Origin: Bradyrhizobium murdochi
Lineage (GTDB): Bacteria; Pseudomonadota; Alphaproteobacteria; Rhizobiales; Xanthobacteraceae
NCBI RefSeq assembly: GCF_000472965.1
Contig: NZ_AXAU01000013.1
Location: 1 to 64,000 of the forward strand
Reading direction: 5' to 3'
DNA length: 64,000 nt
Shown here in pieces: positions 1 to 7,611 of the stretch; position 1 is the stretch's first letter, and every line of letters starts with the position of its first letter. Made by a program: the position numbers and the translations under genes. A model generated the notes under the pieces. It worked only from the letters and a program-made list of their open reading frames with translations. It had not been told where the DNA came from and ran no database searches.

Positions 1-263
1 CCATGCTGCTCGAACTCGGCATCAAGCATCGCTACACCAGACCCTACCGGCCGCAAACCAATGGCAAGGTCGAGCGCTTCTGGCGAACCCTCGAAGAGGA
101 CGTCATCGAGGGCGCAACCTTCGACAATCTCGACCATTTCGCCAAAGAGCTGTTCGAGTACCTGATCTACTACAATAACCACAGGCCTCATCAGGCCCTT
201 GCAGGGCTCACCCCGAAGGCCTTTGCAGCCACCAAGACCACCGCGATCCAATCAGCGAATTAG
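1..263 (+). CDS. IS481-like transposase, C-terminal part (cut by window edge)
   Basis: This is the C-terminal end of a DDE integrase-type transposase, and the frame is open at the left window edge, so the start lies outside. The visible 86 residues carry the end of the rve core: YRPQTNGKVERFWRTL around residues 16-31, holding the last catalytic Glu, then the YYNNHRPHQAL block and the usual LTPKAFA tail. IS481 and IS3 members share this tail; the RHRY/KHRYTRPYRP-type lead-in favours IS481. I see no terminal inverted repeat downstream, and the stop codon overlaps a possible GTG start of the next gene, so the right end of the element was not located. It may be complete or a remnant. Confidence 0.8.
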   Translation, partial: MLLELGIKHRYTRPYRPQTNGKVERFWRTLEEDVIEGATFDNLDHFAKELFEYLIYYNNHRPHQALAGLTPKAFAATKTTAIQSAN

Positions 264-304
264 TGAACATCGACAATTGCGAGCCAACTGGGCTAGCATC
301 AATC

Positions 305-1129
305 ATGATTTCGAATCATCAGATTACGTCCGGCCAGGCCAAGTTGGCCGCGACAGTCGTCGGCCACGGCGCCCCTATCGTCTTTCTGCATGCCGCGGTC
401 TGCGATAGTCGAATGTGGCTCGCGCAACTGGATGCACTCGGCGCAAGCAACAAGGCGATCGCGTACGATCGGCGGGGCTTTGGCGAGACTCGCGCGGAAA
501 AGGAGGACTTTTCAGCAGTCGCGGATTTGCTGGCGGTGATTGACGCCGTCGGGAACGGCGCGCCGACGATCCTTGTTGGATGCTCTCAGGGTCGACGGAT
601 CGCGCTCGACACTGCTCTTCTGCATCCATCCTATGTCCGTGCGCTCGTTCTCATTGCGCCCGCCGTGAGCGGCGCGCCTGAGCCGATTTATCCGCCTGAG
701 ATCGAGGGCCTGATGGCGAAGCTCAAGGACGCCGAACAAGCCCGCGATTTGGATCGCGTGAACGCAATCAAGGCTCATCTTTGGCTGGACGGTCCGCTGC
801 AGCCCGAGGAGCGTGTCACAGGTGAGGCGCGCCGGCTGTTCCTCGACATGAACGCCATTGCGCTACGGTCGGCGCCGGCCGGGTCGAACCTCGATGTCGT
901 GCCCACCTTCCATCGTTTGCGCGCGATATCAGCACCATCGCTTGTGATCTGGGGTGACCTCGATTTTCCGCACATTCAGGAACGAAGCCGCCAAATTGCA
1001 ACGGCGCTGTTGAAGGCGGCGGGCCATATGTTGACCGGCACTGCCCATCTACCGAGCCTGGAGCGGCCAACTGAAATCACGGGCCTCGTTGCGGAGTTCA
1101 TCGAGCGTTGTTCCGACCGTCGGGCATAA
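305..1129 (+). CDS. alpha/beta hydrolase
   Basis: A 274-residue protein of the alpha/beta hydrolase fold. Visible catalytic elements are an oxyanion-loop HAA after a hydrophobic strand near residue 28, the nucleophile elbow GCSQG, a likely acid in WGDLDFPH, and a C-terminal His in GTAHLPSLERP. The layout resembles small carboxylesterase, haloperoxidase or lactonase members, but the substrate cannot be read from sequence. The frame is open from a GTG at 263 that overlaps the transposase stop; the ATG at 305 is preferred because family members begin shortly before the first strand. The residues after the nucleophile are RR where most relatives have small residues, which may affect packing. Its position next to a transposase suggests accessory DNA. 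Confidence 0.8.
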   Translation: MISNHQITSGQAKLAATVVGHGAPIVFLHAAVCDSRMWLAQLDALGASNKAIAYDRRGFGETRAEKEDFSAVADLLAVIDAVGNGAPTILVGCSQGRRIALDTALLHPSYVRALVLIAPAVSGAPEPIYPPEIEGLMAKLKDAEQARDLDRVNAIKAHLWLDGPLQPEERVTGEARRLFLDMNAIALRSAPAGSNLDVVPTFHRLRAISAPSLVIWGDLDFPHIQERSRQIATALLKAAGHMLTGTAHLPSLERPTEITGLVAEFIERCSDRRA

Positions 1130-1232
1130 GCCGGCGTAACCATTGAGCGTCCAGGGTCAGGTTGGGGTCAGCATCGCTGCCGGATTGGAGAGCCTGGAAC
1201 TCAGGCAGGACGGTAACTTTCGTCGGTCCTCC

Positions 1233-1320
1233 GCCGTCATTGCGAGCGAAGCAAAGCAATCCATTTCTCCGCACGGGACAAATGGATTGCTTCGTCGCTT
1301 TCGCTCCTCGCAATGACGGC
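1233..1320. repeat. dispersed palindromic repeat, family A
   Basis: An imperfect inverted repeat of about 88 bp. The outer arms read GCCGTCATTGCGAG and its reverse complement, and the inner arms contain GCAATCCA and TGGATTGC. A second copy with the same arms lies at 33281-33362. Such elements recur in Bradyrhizobium intergenic DNA. This one fills the gap between the hydrolase and the EF-G-like gene. Confidence 0.8.
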
Positions 1321-1446
1321 GTCTGGCCTTTTCGGTCTCACCTCGCACCGCAGCGACGTTTTCCCGCTTGCCAAATCGTTGCGACAGGCGGAGCATCAGA
1401 GGTTGCCGACCCAATCACGGGCCGAGCTCCAAACAGGGAGGCGGCA

Positions 1447-3495
1447 ATGGGACAAGACGTCAGAAGTCCCCAAGGTCCACGGTGCATTGCGCTGGTGGGC
1501 CCTTTCCAGAGCGGTAAAACCACACTTCTAGAAGCCATACTGGCGCGAACGGGCGCCATTAAAAGTGCCGGCAGCGTCGATGCCGGAACTTCCGTCGGCG
1601 ATGCCAGCCCCGAGGCGCGCAATCACAAAATGGGCGTGGCCTTGAGCGCCGCCACCACCACCTTCATGGGCGACAGTTACACCTTTATCGATTGTCCCGG
1701 CTCGGTCGAGTTCGCGCATGACATGCGCGCCGCGTTGCCCGCGGTCGATGCCGCGGTCGTGGTCTGCGAGGCGGACGAGAAGAAGCTGCCGCAACTGCAG
1801 ATCATCCTGCGCGAGCTGGAAGATCTCGGCATTCCGCGTTTTCTGTTTTTGAACAAGATCGACCGCGCCAACAAGCGCATCCGCGAAACGCTGGCAACCC
1901 TGCAGCCGGCCTCGCGCGTGCCGCTGGTGTTGCGGCAGATTCCGATCTGGAACGGCGACTTGATCGAAGGCTTTGTCGACCTCGCACTCGAGCGCGCCTT
2001 CGTCTACCGCGAGCACAAGCCTTCGGAAGTGATCGCGCTGCAAGGCGGCGATCTCGACCGCGAGAAGGAAGCGCGCTTCTCGATGCTTGAAAAGCTCGCC
2101 GATCATGACGACGCGTTGATGGAGCAGTTGCTGGAGGACATCCAGCCGCCGCGCGACGCGGTGTTCGACGATCTCGCTCGCGAATTGCGCGAAGGGCTGA
2201 TCTGCCCGGTTCTGCTGGGCGCCGCGAGCCGCGAAAACGGCGTGCTGCGGCTGATGAAGGCGCTGCGGCATGAATCGCCCGGCGTTGTTGAAACGGCGAA
2301 ACGCCTCGGCGCATCGTCGCAAAAGGAGGCGCTGGCCTATGTGTTCAAGACGCTGCATCTGCAGCACGGCGGCAAGCTGTCGCTGACGCGGCTGCTCGCA
2401 GGCCACCTCGATGACGGCGCGACGCTGCAATCCTCCTCCGGCGAAGCCGGACGGGTGTCCGGCATTCTCGCGGTCAACGGCGCGCACGATACCAAGCGCT
2501 CCGCGGCGGAAGCTGGCGAGACGATCGCGCTCGGCAAGCTCGACGCGATCAAGACCGGCGACACGCTGTCGAGCGGCAAGGTCGCGCCCGCGGCACTGGT
2601 GCAGATCGCGCCGGCACCGCCGGTGCTCGCCATGTCGCTGTCGGCGGCCGATCGCAAGGACGACGTCAAGCTGGGCCAGGCGCTGCTGCGGCTGAACGAG
2701 GAGGATCCGTCGCTGACGATGATCCAGAACCAGCGCACCCACGATATCGTGCTATGGGGACAGGGCGAGATGCACTTACGCGTCGCGCTCGAGCGGCTGC
2801 GCGACCGCTTCGGCGTCAACGTCAAATCGCAGCCGCCGGCGATCGGCTATCAGGAGACCATCCGCAAACCGATCACCCAGCGCGGCCGCCACAAGAAGCA
2901 ATCCGGCGGCCATGGCCAGTTCGGCGACGTGGTGCTGGAAATCAAACCGATGCCACGCGGCTCGGGCTTCGAGTTCCACGAAAAAGTGGTCGGCGGCGCA
3001 GTGCCGAAAAATTATATCGGCGCGGTGGAAGAGGGTGTGGTCGACGGCCTCGCCAAGGGTCCGCTCGGTTTTCCCGTCATCGACGTTGAGGTCACGCTTA
3101 TCGACGGCTCCTATCACAGCGTCGATTCGTCCGATCTCGCGTTCCGCACCGCGGCGCGAATCGGCATGACCGAGGCGCTGCCGCAGTGCCAGCCGGTGCT
3201 GCTGGAGCCGATCCACATGGTGGAGATCGTCTGCCCGACGGAAGCGACGGCGAAGATCAACGCCATCCTGTCGGCGCGACGCGGCCAGATTCTCGGCTTC
3301 GACACCCGCGAGGGCTGGCCGGGATGGGACTGCGTCCGCGCCACCATGCCGGAGGCCGAGATCGGCGATCTGATCGTGGAGTTGCGCTCGGCCACCGCCG
3401 GCGCCGGCGGGTTCACCCGCCAGTTCGACCGCATGGCCGAGGTCACCGGCCGCGCCGCCGACCAGATCATCGCCGCGCATCGCGTCGCGGCGTAG
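1447..3495 (+). CDS. elongation factor G-like translational GTPase (EF-G paralogue)
   Basis: A 682-residue protein with full EF-G architecture: G domain, domain II, domain III, domain IV with KQSGGHGQFGDV, and domain V. The P-loop is GPFQSGKTT at residues 18-26 and the guanine motif NKID is at 136-139. Switch II reads DCPGS at 82-86 where EF-G and EF-Tu have DTPGH, so the His that positions the hydrolytic water is a Ser. It therefore looks like an EF-G paralogue rather than the ribosomal-operon fusA; a role in translocation, recycling or stress is unknown. The start at 1447 has GGGAGG five bases upstream; the frame is open back to 1162 across a repeat, which makes earlier starts unlikely. Confidence 0.85.
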   Translation: MGQDVRSPQGPRCIALVGPFQSGKTTLLEAILARTGAIKSAGSVDAGTSVGDASPEARNHKMGVALSAATTTFMGDSYTFIDCPGSVEFAHDMRAALPAVDAAVVVCEADEKKLPQLQIILRELEDLGIPRFLFLNKIDRANKRIRETLATLQPASRVPLVLRQIPIWNGDLIEGFVDLALERAFVYREHKPSEVIALQGGDLDREKEARFSMLEKLADHDDALMEQLLEDIQPPRDAVFDDLARELREGLICPVLLGAASRENGVLRLMKALRHESPGVVETAKRLGASSQKEALAYVFKTLHLQHGGKLSLTRLLAGHLDDGATLQSSSGEAGRVSGILAVNGAHDTKRSAAEAGETIALGKLDAIKTGDTLSSGKVAPAALVQIAPAPPVLAMSLSAADRKDDVKLGQALLRLNEEDPSLTMIQNQRTHDIVLWGQGEMHLRVALERLRDRFGVNVKSQPPAIGYQETIRKPITQRGRHKKQSGGHGQFGDVVLEIKPMPRGSGFEFHEKVVGGAVPKNYIGAVEEGVVDGLAKGPLGFPVIDVEVTLIDGSYHSVDSSDLAFRTAARIGMTEALPQCQPVLLEPIHMVEIVCPTEATAKINAILSARRGQILGFDTREGWPGWDCVRATMPEAEIGDLIVELRSATAGAGGFTRQFDRMAEVTGRAADQIIAAHRVAA

Positions 3496-3627
3496 TTGGC
3501 CGGCCTGGCCGCCGCAGCTCCGTCTGCGGCGGCGGGTGCGTGGCTTGACTCATTTCAGCGGAAGATAAATTGATAATGGTGGCCGGGTTTATCCCGGCCA
3601 TCGACGTCTTTGGAGGAGGCTATTGCC

Positions 3628-4461
3628 GTGCCTAAACCCCCCGCCGCGTGCCTGATCGGATGGCCGGCCGCGCATTCGCGCTCGCCGTTGATCCATCATT
3701 ACTGGCTGCGGACGCTGGGCATCGAGGGCGGTTACGTCATCGAGGCGGTGCCGCCCGACGAATTTCAGGATTTCGTCTTCCGCCTGTCGCTGCGCGGCTT
3801 TGTCGGCGCCAACGTCACCATTCCGCACAAGGAGCGCGCACTTGCGCTGTCGAAGCCGGACGAGCGCGCCCGCGCGGTCGGCGCCGCCAACACGCTGTGG
3901 TTTGCAGACGGCGAATTGTGCTCGACCAATACCGACGTCGAAGGCTTTATCAACAATCTCGACGCCTGCGCCAGCGGCTGGGACCAGGCAGAGGATGCAC
4001 TGGTGCTGGGCGCCGGCGGTTCGTCACGCGCCGTCGTGTTTGGACTGCGCGAACGCGGCATCAAGCGCATTCATCTCGTCAATCGCACCATGGCGCGCGC
4101 GAGCGCGTTGGCGGATCAGTTCGGCGCGAGCGTGTTGCCCGTGGCGTGGGATGCGCTGGGCGATCTCCTGCCGCGCGCCGGACTTCTGGTGAATACCACC
4201 TCGCTCGGCATGAAGGGCCAGCCGCCGCTCGAACTCGATGTCGGCCGGCTGCCGTCACGCGCCGTCGTCGCCGATCTCGTTTATGTGCCGCTCGACACGC
4301 CGCTGCTGACGGCTGCACGCGCCCGCGGGCTGAAGACCGCCGATGGGCTCGGCATGCTGTTGCATCAGGCGGTGCGGGGATTCGAATTGTGGTTCGGGCG
4401 GCGCCCCGAGGTGACGCCGGAGCTTCGTGCGCTCGTCGAAGCCGATCTCACGAATACATGA
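3628..4461 (+). CDS. aroE: shikimate dehydrogenase
   Basis: A 277-residue NADPH-dependent enzyme reducing 3-dehydroshikimate to shikimate in the chorismate pathway. The substrate-binding SRS is at residues 17-19, the catalytic Lys in NVTIPHKE is Lys68, and the paired Asp is in NTD at 101-103. The nucleotide-binding turn GAGGSSRA lies near residue 130, followed by the NRT cofactor-specificity motif, and the C-terminal DGLGMLLHQA is typical. The GTG start is chosen because GGAGGAGG sits about eight bases upstream; a TTG at 3610 would place the ribosome site inside the gene. In many alphaproteobacteria aroE sits near coaE and dnaQ, which are not present here, so this may be a second, catabolic or paralogous copy. 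Confidence 0.88.
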   Translation: MPKPPAACLIGWPAAHSRSPLIHHYWLRTLGIEGGYVIEAVPPDEFQDFVFRLSLRGFVGANVTIPHKERALALSKPDERARAVGAANTLWFADGELCSTNTDVEGFINNLDACASGWDQAEDALVLGAGGSSRAVVFGLRERGIKRIHLVNRTMARASALADQFGASVLPVAWDALGDLLPRAGLLVNTTSLGMKGQPPLELDVGRLPSRAVVADLVYVPLDTPLLTAARARGLKTADGLGMLLHQAVRGFELWFGRRPEVTPELRALVEADLTNT

Positions 4462-4547
4462 TCGGCTGATCGCGGAATCTTGAGCCGGAATTTTTTTGAA
4501 AGGCCGGGGTCAATGGCTACGTCAGTGCCACTATCGGAGACCCTAGC

Positions 4548-5174
4548 ATGCCCGTCCGTCATTTTCAGCTCGTTCGCCCGCTTGTCGCCGTCGCGATGGT
4601 CGCGGGCTCCACGCTTTACGCGATCGCGCAGCAGCCGCCAACGTCGACGCGCGTTCGCGGCACCATCGAGGCCGTCGATGGCGACGTGCTCGCCGTGAAG
4701 TCGCGTGGCGGCGAGGACGTCAAGCTGCATATGACCGGCGACGTCAACGTCGTCGGGATCAGCAAGATCTCGCTGTCCGACGTCAAGGTGGGATCGTTCA
4801 TCGGCACCACCACAGTGCCGGGACCTGACGGCAGCCAGAACGCGGTGGAAGTGCATGTGTTTCCGGAAGCGATGCGCGGCACCGGCGAGGGCTCGCGGCC
4901 CTATGATCTGCGTCCGAACTCCACCATGACCAACGCGACGGTCGCGGATTCCGTGGTCGGCAATGACGGCCATACCCTGACGATCAAATACCGGGGCGGC
5001 GAGAAGAAAGTGGTGGTCTCTCCGGAGACGCCGGTGGTGACCTATGTTCCCGCCGGCAAGTCCGACCTCAAGCCTGGCGCCAAGGTGATCGCCTTCATGA
5101 AGAAGCTGCCGGACGGCTCGCTCGAAACCAGCCGCGTCAGCGTTGGCCGCGATGGGCTGACCCCGCCGATGTGA
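4548..5174 (+). CDS. secreted repeat protein of unknown function, copy 1
   Basis: A 208-residue exported protein. An N-terminal signal peptide (hydrophobic LVAVAMVAGSTLYAIA, likely cleaved before QQPP) is followed by two similar halves. Each has a pattern like G-x-I/V-x-x-V-x-G followed by L-x-VK-x-(G)GG, a later SDVKVG or SDLKPG turn, and a closing PDG with a beta strand. This recalls DUF5666-type OB-like repeats, an inference from pattern only. The next gene (5251) is a close paralogue, about 75 bases downstream in the same direction, so this is a tandem duplication. The C-terminal GRDG(L/I)TPPM is shared. No catalytic residues were recognised; a periplasmic binding or protective role is possible. 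Confidence 0.75.
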   Translation: MPVRHFQLVRPLVAVAMVAGSTLYAIAQQPPTSTRVRGTIEAVDGDVLAVKSRGGEDVKLHMTGDVNVVGISKISLSDVKVGSFIGTTTVPGPDGSQNAVEVHVFPEAMRGTGEGSRPYDLRPNSTMTNATVADSVVGNDGHTLTIKYRGGEKKVVVSPETPVVTYVPAGKSDLKPGAKVIAFMKKLPDGSLETSRVSVGRDGLTPPM

Positions 5175-5250
5175 CGCCGCCTGCTGGAATAGCTACCTCC
5201 GTGCGGTGTTTGCGTTGAGTTGGGCGCCAATACATCTCGGGAGGAATACC

Positions 5251-5877
5251 ATGCTGAAATGTTCTTCATGGCCGCGTGGGTTTGCGGCCTCGCTGGGCCT
5301 TGTCGCGCTGTTAGCAACGGAGGCCTGGGCACAGCAACCACCGACGGTGCGCATTCGTGGCACGATCGAGGCAGTCGACGGGTCCATGCTGTCGATCAAG
5401 TCGCGCGAGGGCGCCGACATGAAGGTGCGTCTCACCGACAATGTCGCCGTGTTCGGCGTGGCCAAGACCGCGCTGTCGGAGATCAAGGAAGGCTCCTATA
5501 TCGGCGTCACCGGCATGCCGGAGCCGGACGGCACCCAAAAGGCGGTCGCGGTGCATATCTTCCCGGAGAACCAGCGCGGCGCGGCCGAAGGCTTTCGGCC
5601 TTGGGATCAGCGCCCGAACTCGACCATGACCAACGCCACCGTCGCCCAGACGGTGAAGGGCACCGATGGCCAGAATATTTTGGTCAAATACAAGGACGGC
5701 GAAAAGAAAGTCGTGGTGCCGCCGGATACGCCTGTTGTCACCTTCGTCGCCGGCGACAAGTCCGAGCTGAAGCCGGGCGCGAAGATCATCATCTTCGGCG
5801 CGGTGAAGAAGGACGACGGCACACTCGAAGCCAACCGCGTCAATGTCGGCCGCGACGGCATCACGCCGCCGATGTGA
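5251..5877 (+). CDS. secreted repeat protein of unknown function, copy 2
   Basis: A 208-residue paralogue of the preceding protein with the same signal-peptide-plus-two-repeat design; the signal ends around ATEAWA before QQPP. Conserved blocks shared with copy 1 include RGTIEAVDG, RPNSTMTNATVA, GEKKVVV and the C-terminal TPPM. The ATG at 5251 is chosen over the ORF start at 5206 because GGGAGGA lies just upstream and the signal peptide begins there. The two copies differ mostly in the first repeat, consistent with an old duplication. Function is unknown. A palindromic repeat right after the stop may terminate this transcript and that of the convergent gene. Confidence 0.75.
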   Translation: MLKCSSWPRGFAASLGLVALLATEAWAQQPPTVRIRGTIEAVDGSMLSIKSREGADMKVRLTDNVAVFGVAKTALSEIKEGSYIGVTGMPEPDGTQKAVAVHIFPENQRGAAEGFRPWDQRPNSTMTNATVAQTVKGTDGQNILVKYKDGEKKVVVPPDTPVVTFVAGDKSELKPGAKIIIFGAVKKDDGTLEANRVNVGRDGITPPM

Positions 5878-5884
5878 CGCGAAG

Positions 5885-5966
5885 CGTCATTCCGGGGCGA
5901 TGCGCAGCATCGAACCCGGAATCTCGAGATTCCGGGTCTGGTCCTTCGGACCATCCCGGAATGACG
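5885..5966. repeat. dispersed palindromic repeat, family B, between convergent genes
   Basis: The outer arms CGTCATTCCGG and its complement enclose a perfect 24-base palindrome at 5914-5937 (arms ACCCGGAATCTC). It occupies most of the 106-bp gap between two convergent genes and could fold on either strand, so it may act as a bidirectional terminator or stabiliser. Confidence 0.75.
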
Positions 5967-5983
5967 GCGTGAAACGGTCGCCC

Positions 5984-7120
5984 TCAAACCGCCAGCACGC
6001 GATCGTCGATCTCGGCAATCGTGTTGACGCCGCACAGCCCCATCGTGGTGAGCATTTCCTTGGCCAGGATGTCGAGCGCCTTGGCGACGCCGGCCTGGCC
6101 AGCGGCCCCTAGGCCGTAGGCATAGGCGCGGCCGATCATGCAGGATTTGGCGCCGAGCGCGAGCGCACGCACCACGTCCTGGCCGGAGCGGATGCCGCCG
6201 TCGAACATGATCTCCATCTTCGAGCCGACGGTATCGACGATTTCGGGCAGCACCTCGATCGAGGACGGCGCGCCGTCGAGTTGGCGGCCGCCATGGTTGG
6301 AAACCACGATCGCCTGCGCGCCGGTCTTGGCGGCTTCCTCGGCGTCCTCGACGTCGAGAATGCCTTTGAGGATCAGCTTGCCCGGCCAGATCGAGCGGAT
6401 CCAGTCGAGGTCCTTCCAGTTCAGCGAGGTATCGAATTGCGACGCGGTCCACTCCGAGAGCTTGGTGAGGTCCTCGGTGCCTTTGACGTGGCCAACAATG
6501 TTGCCGAAGGTGCGGCGCTTGCCGCGCAGCACGCCCGCGACCCATGACGGCTTGCTGGCGAAATCGATCAGCTTCGACAGCGACCATTCCGGCGGCACCG
6601 TCATGCCGTTCTTGATGTCCTGATGGCGCTGGCCGATCACCTGCAAATCGACGGTCAGCACCAGCGCCGAGCATTTCGCCGCAATGGCGCGCTCGATCAG
6701 CGATTTGATGAAGCCGCGGTCCTTCATCACGTAGAGCTGGAACCAGAACGGCTTGTCGACGCTGGCTGCGATATCCTCGATCGAGCAGATCGACATCGTG
6801 CTCTGGGTGAAGGGAATGCCGGCGGCCTGCGCGGCGCGGCAGGCATGAATCTCGCCGTCGCCATGCTGCATGCCGAGCAGGCCGACCGGGGCAAGAATCA
6901 AGGGCATCGCGGCCGGCTCGCCGAGGATCGTCGTGGAGAGATCGCGCTTGGAGACATCGACCAGGATACGCTGGCGGAACTTGATCTGCTGAAGATCCTC
7001 GGAATTGGCCCGCAGCGTGTCCTCGGTGTAGGAGCCGCGGTCGGCGTAGTCGAAAAACGCCTTGGGAACCCTGCGCTTGTGCAACTGGCGCAGATCCTCA
7101 ATGCAGGTGATATGCTTCAT
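5984..7120 (-). CDS. FMN-dependent alpha-hydroxy-acid dehydrogenase/oxidase (LldD family)
   Basis: A 378-residue TIM-barrel flavoprotein of the lactate/glycolate/mandelate oxidase family, oxidising an L-2-hydroxy acid to the 2-keto acid. Visible features are the N-terminal RRVPKAFFDYADRGSY, the FMN-binding block from APVGLLGMQH, the active-site VVSNHGGRQLDG with the proton-abstracting His and substrate Arg, and FDGGIRSGQDV near the C terminus. The length matches bacterial LldD (about 380). The start at 7120 is preferred because the conserved fold begins right after it and GGGAG is close upstream; an ATG at 7162 would add 14 residues. A second family member lies at 50147. L-lactate is the likeliest substrate, but this cannot be fixed. 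Confidence 0.85.
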   Translation of the reverse strand: MKHITCIEDLRQLHKRRVPKAFFDYADRGSYTEDTLRANSEDLQQIKFRQRILVDVSKRDLSTTILGEPAAMPLILAPVGLLGMQHGDGEIHACRAAQAAGIPFTQSTMSICSIEDIAASVDKPFWFQLYVMKDRGFIKSLIERAIAAKCSALVLTVDLQVIGQRHQDIKNGMTVPPEWSLSKLIDFASKPSWVAGVLRGKRRTFGNIVGHVKGTEDLTKLSEWTASQFDTSLNWKDLDWIRSIWPGKLILKGILDVEDAEEAAKTGAQAIVVSNHGGRQLDGAPSSIEVLPEIVDTVGSKMEIMFDGGIRSGQDVVRALALGAKSCMIGRAYAYGLGAAGQAGVAKALDILAKEMLTTMGLCGVNTIAEIDDRVLAV

Positions 7121-7224
7121 GGACTCCCGGCCCTTCTTGAAACTTCTTCGCTGCGTCGTCATCTAGCATGGTTGGATGGCCAGCCAAATCGCATCTCGCG
7201 GCGCCATTCCCGGGAGGACATCCC

Positions 7225-7404
7225 ATGACCGGACCGCGCAAAGCCGTCCCCGTCGAGACCGGCACGGCCGATCGCGAGGAAAAACGCCGGCTCGACGACG
7301 CTTTGGAGGAGGGCCTGGAAGAGACCTTTCCGGCATCCGACCCGGTCAATGTCATCCAGCCGCCGCCTTCGAAAGGCGACCAGCACGTCAAGCGGCGCGG
7401 TTGA
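7225..7404 (+). CDS. small hydrophilic conserved protein
   Basis: A 59-residue, strongly charged protein with no signal peptide or membrane segment. Its core, LDDALEEGLEETFPASDP followed by VNVIQPPPSK, is a short conserved motif known from Bradyrhizobium and related genomes without an assigned function. The ATG at 7225 has a good ribosome site (GGGAGGA). It is divergent from the hydroxyacid oxidase. Real gene is likely; role unknown. Confidence 0.7.
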   Translation: MTGPRKAVPVETGTADREEKRRLDDALEEGLEETFPASDPVNVIQPPPSKGDQHVKRRG

Positions 7405-7442
7405 GCCGGCAGGCGGATGGCCTGCCTGGGGTGAATATCCAG

Positions 7443-7461
7443 ATATAACAAATAGTTATAT
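7443..7461. promoter_or_regulatory. AT-rich inverted repeat upstream of glmM
   Basis: ATATAAC and GTTATAT flank a five-base loop in an AT-rich patch that stands out against the high GC around it. It lies 150 bases before glmM and just after the small gene. It could be a weak terminator (followed by TTGCCTTTT) or an operator in the glmM promoter region; the sequence does not decide. Confidence 0.35.
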
Positions 7462-7611
7462 TGCCTTTTGGCCACTAATGGCCGTAATGATTCATCATAT
7501 TTTTTGAAGCCATTTTAGCGGGCGAAGGATTATAACCCCCAGCACGCTACGATGGAGGCGTTCGGGATTCGTGGCCGTGATGGCCTGAAGACCAGAATGG
7601 CTGGGGGTCAC

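Noticed and set aside
1528..2742. 404-residue minus-strand open frame inside the EF-G-like gene
   Set aside because: It is the antisense shadow of a high-GC gene; Arg/Gln-rich composition without motifs, while the plus frame carries all EF-G motifs.
5607..6674. 355-residue minus-strand frame overlapping the hydroxyacid oxidase
   Set aside because: It is a different frame of the same strand as the oxidase gene and shows low-complexity Arg/Gly text; its end merely reads the antisense of copy 2.
7443..7461. Riboswitch upstream of glmM
   Set aside because: Only one short AT-rich inverted repeat is seen; no glmS-ribozyme-like or other known riboswitch pattern was recognised.
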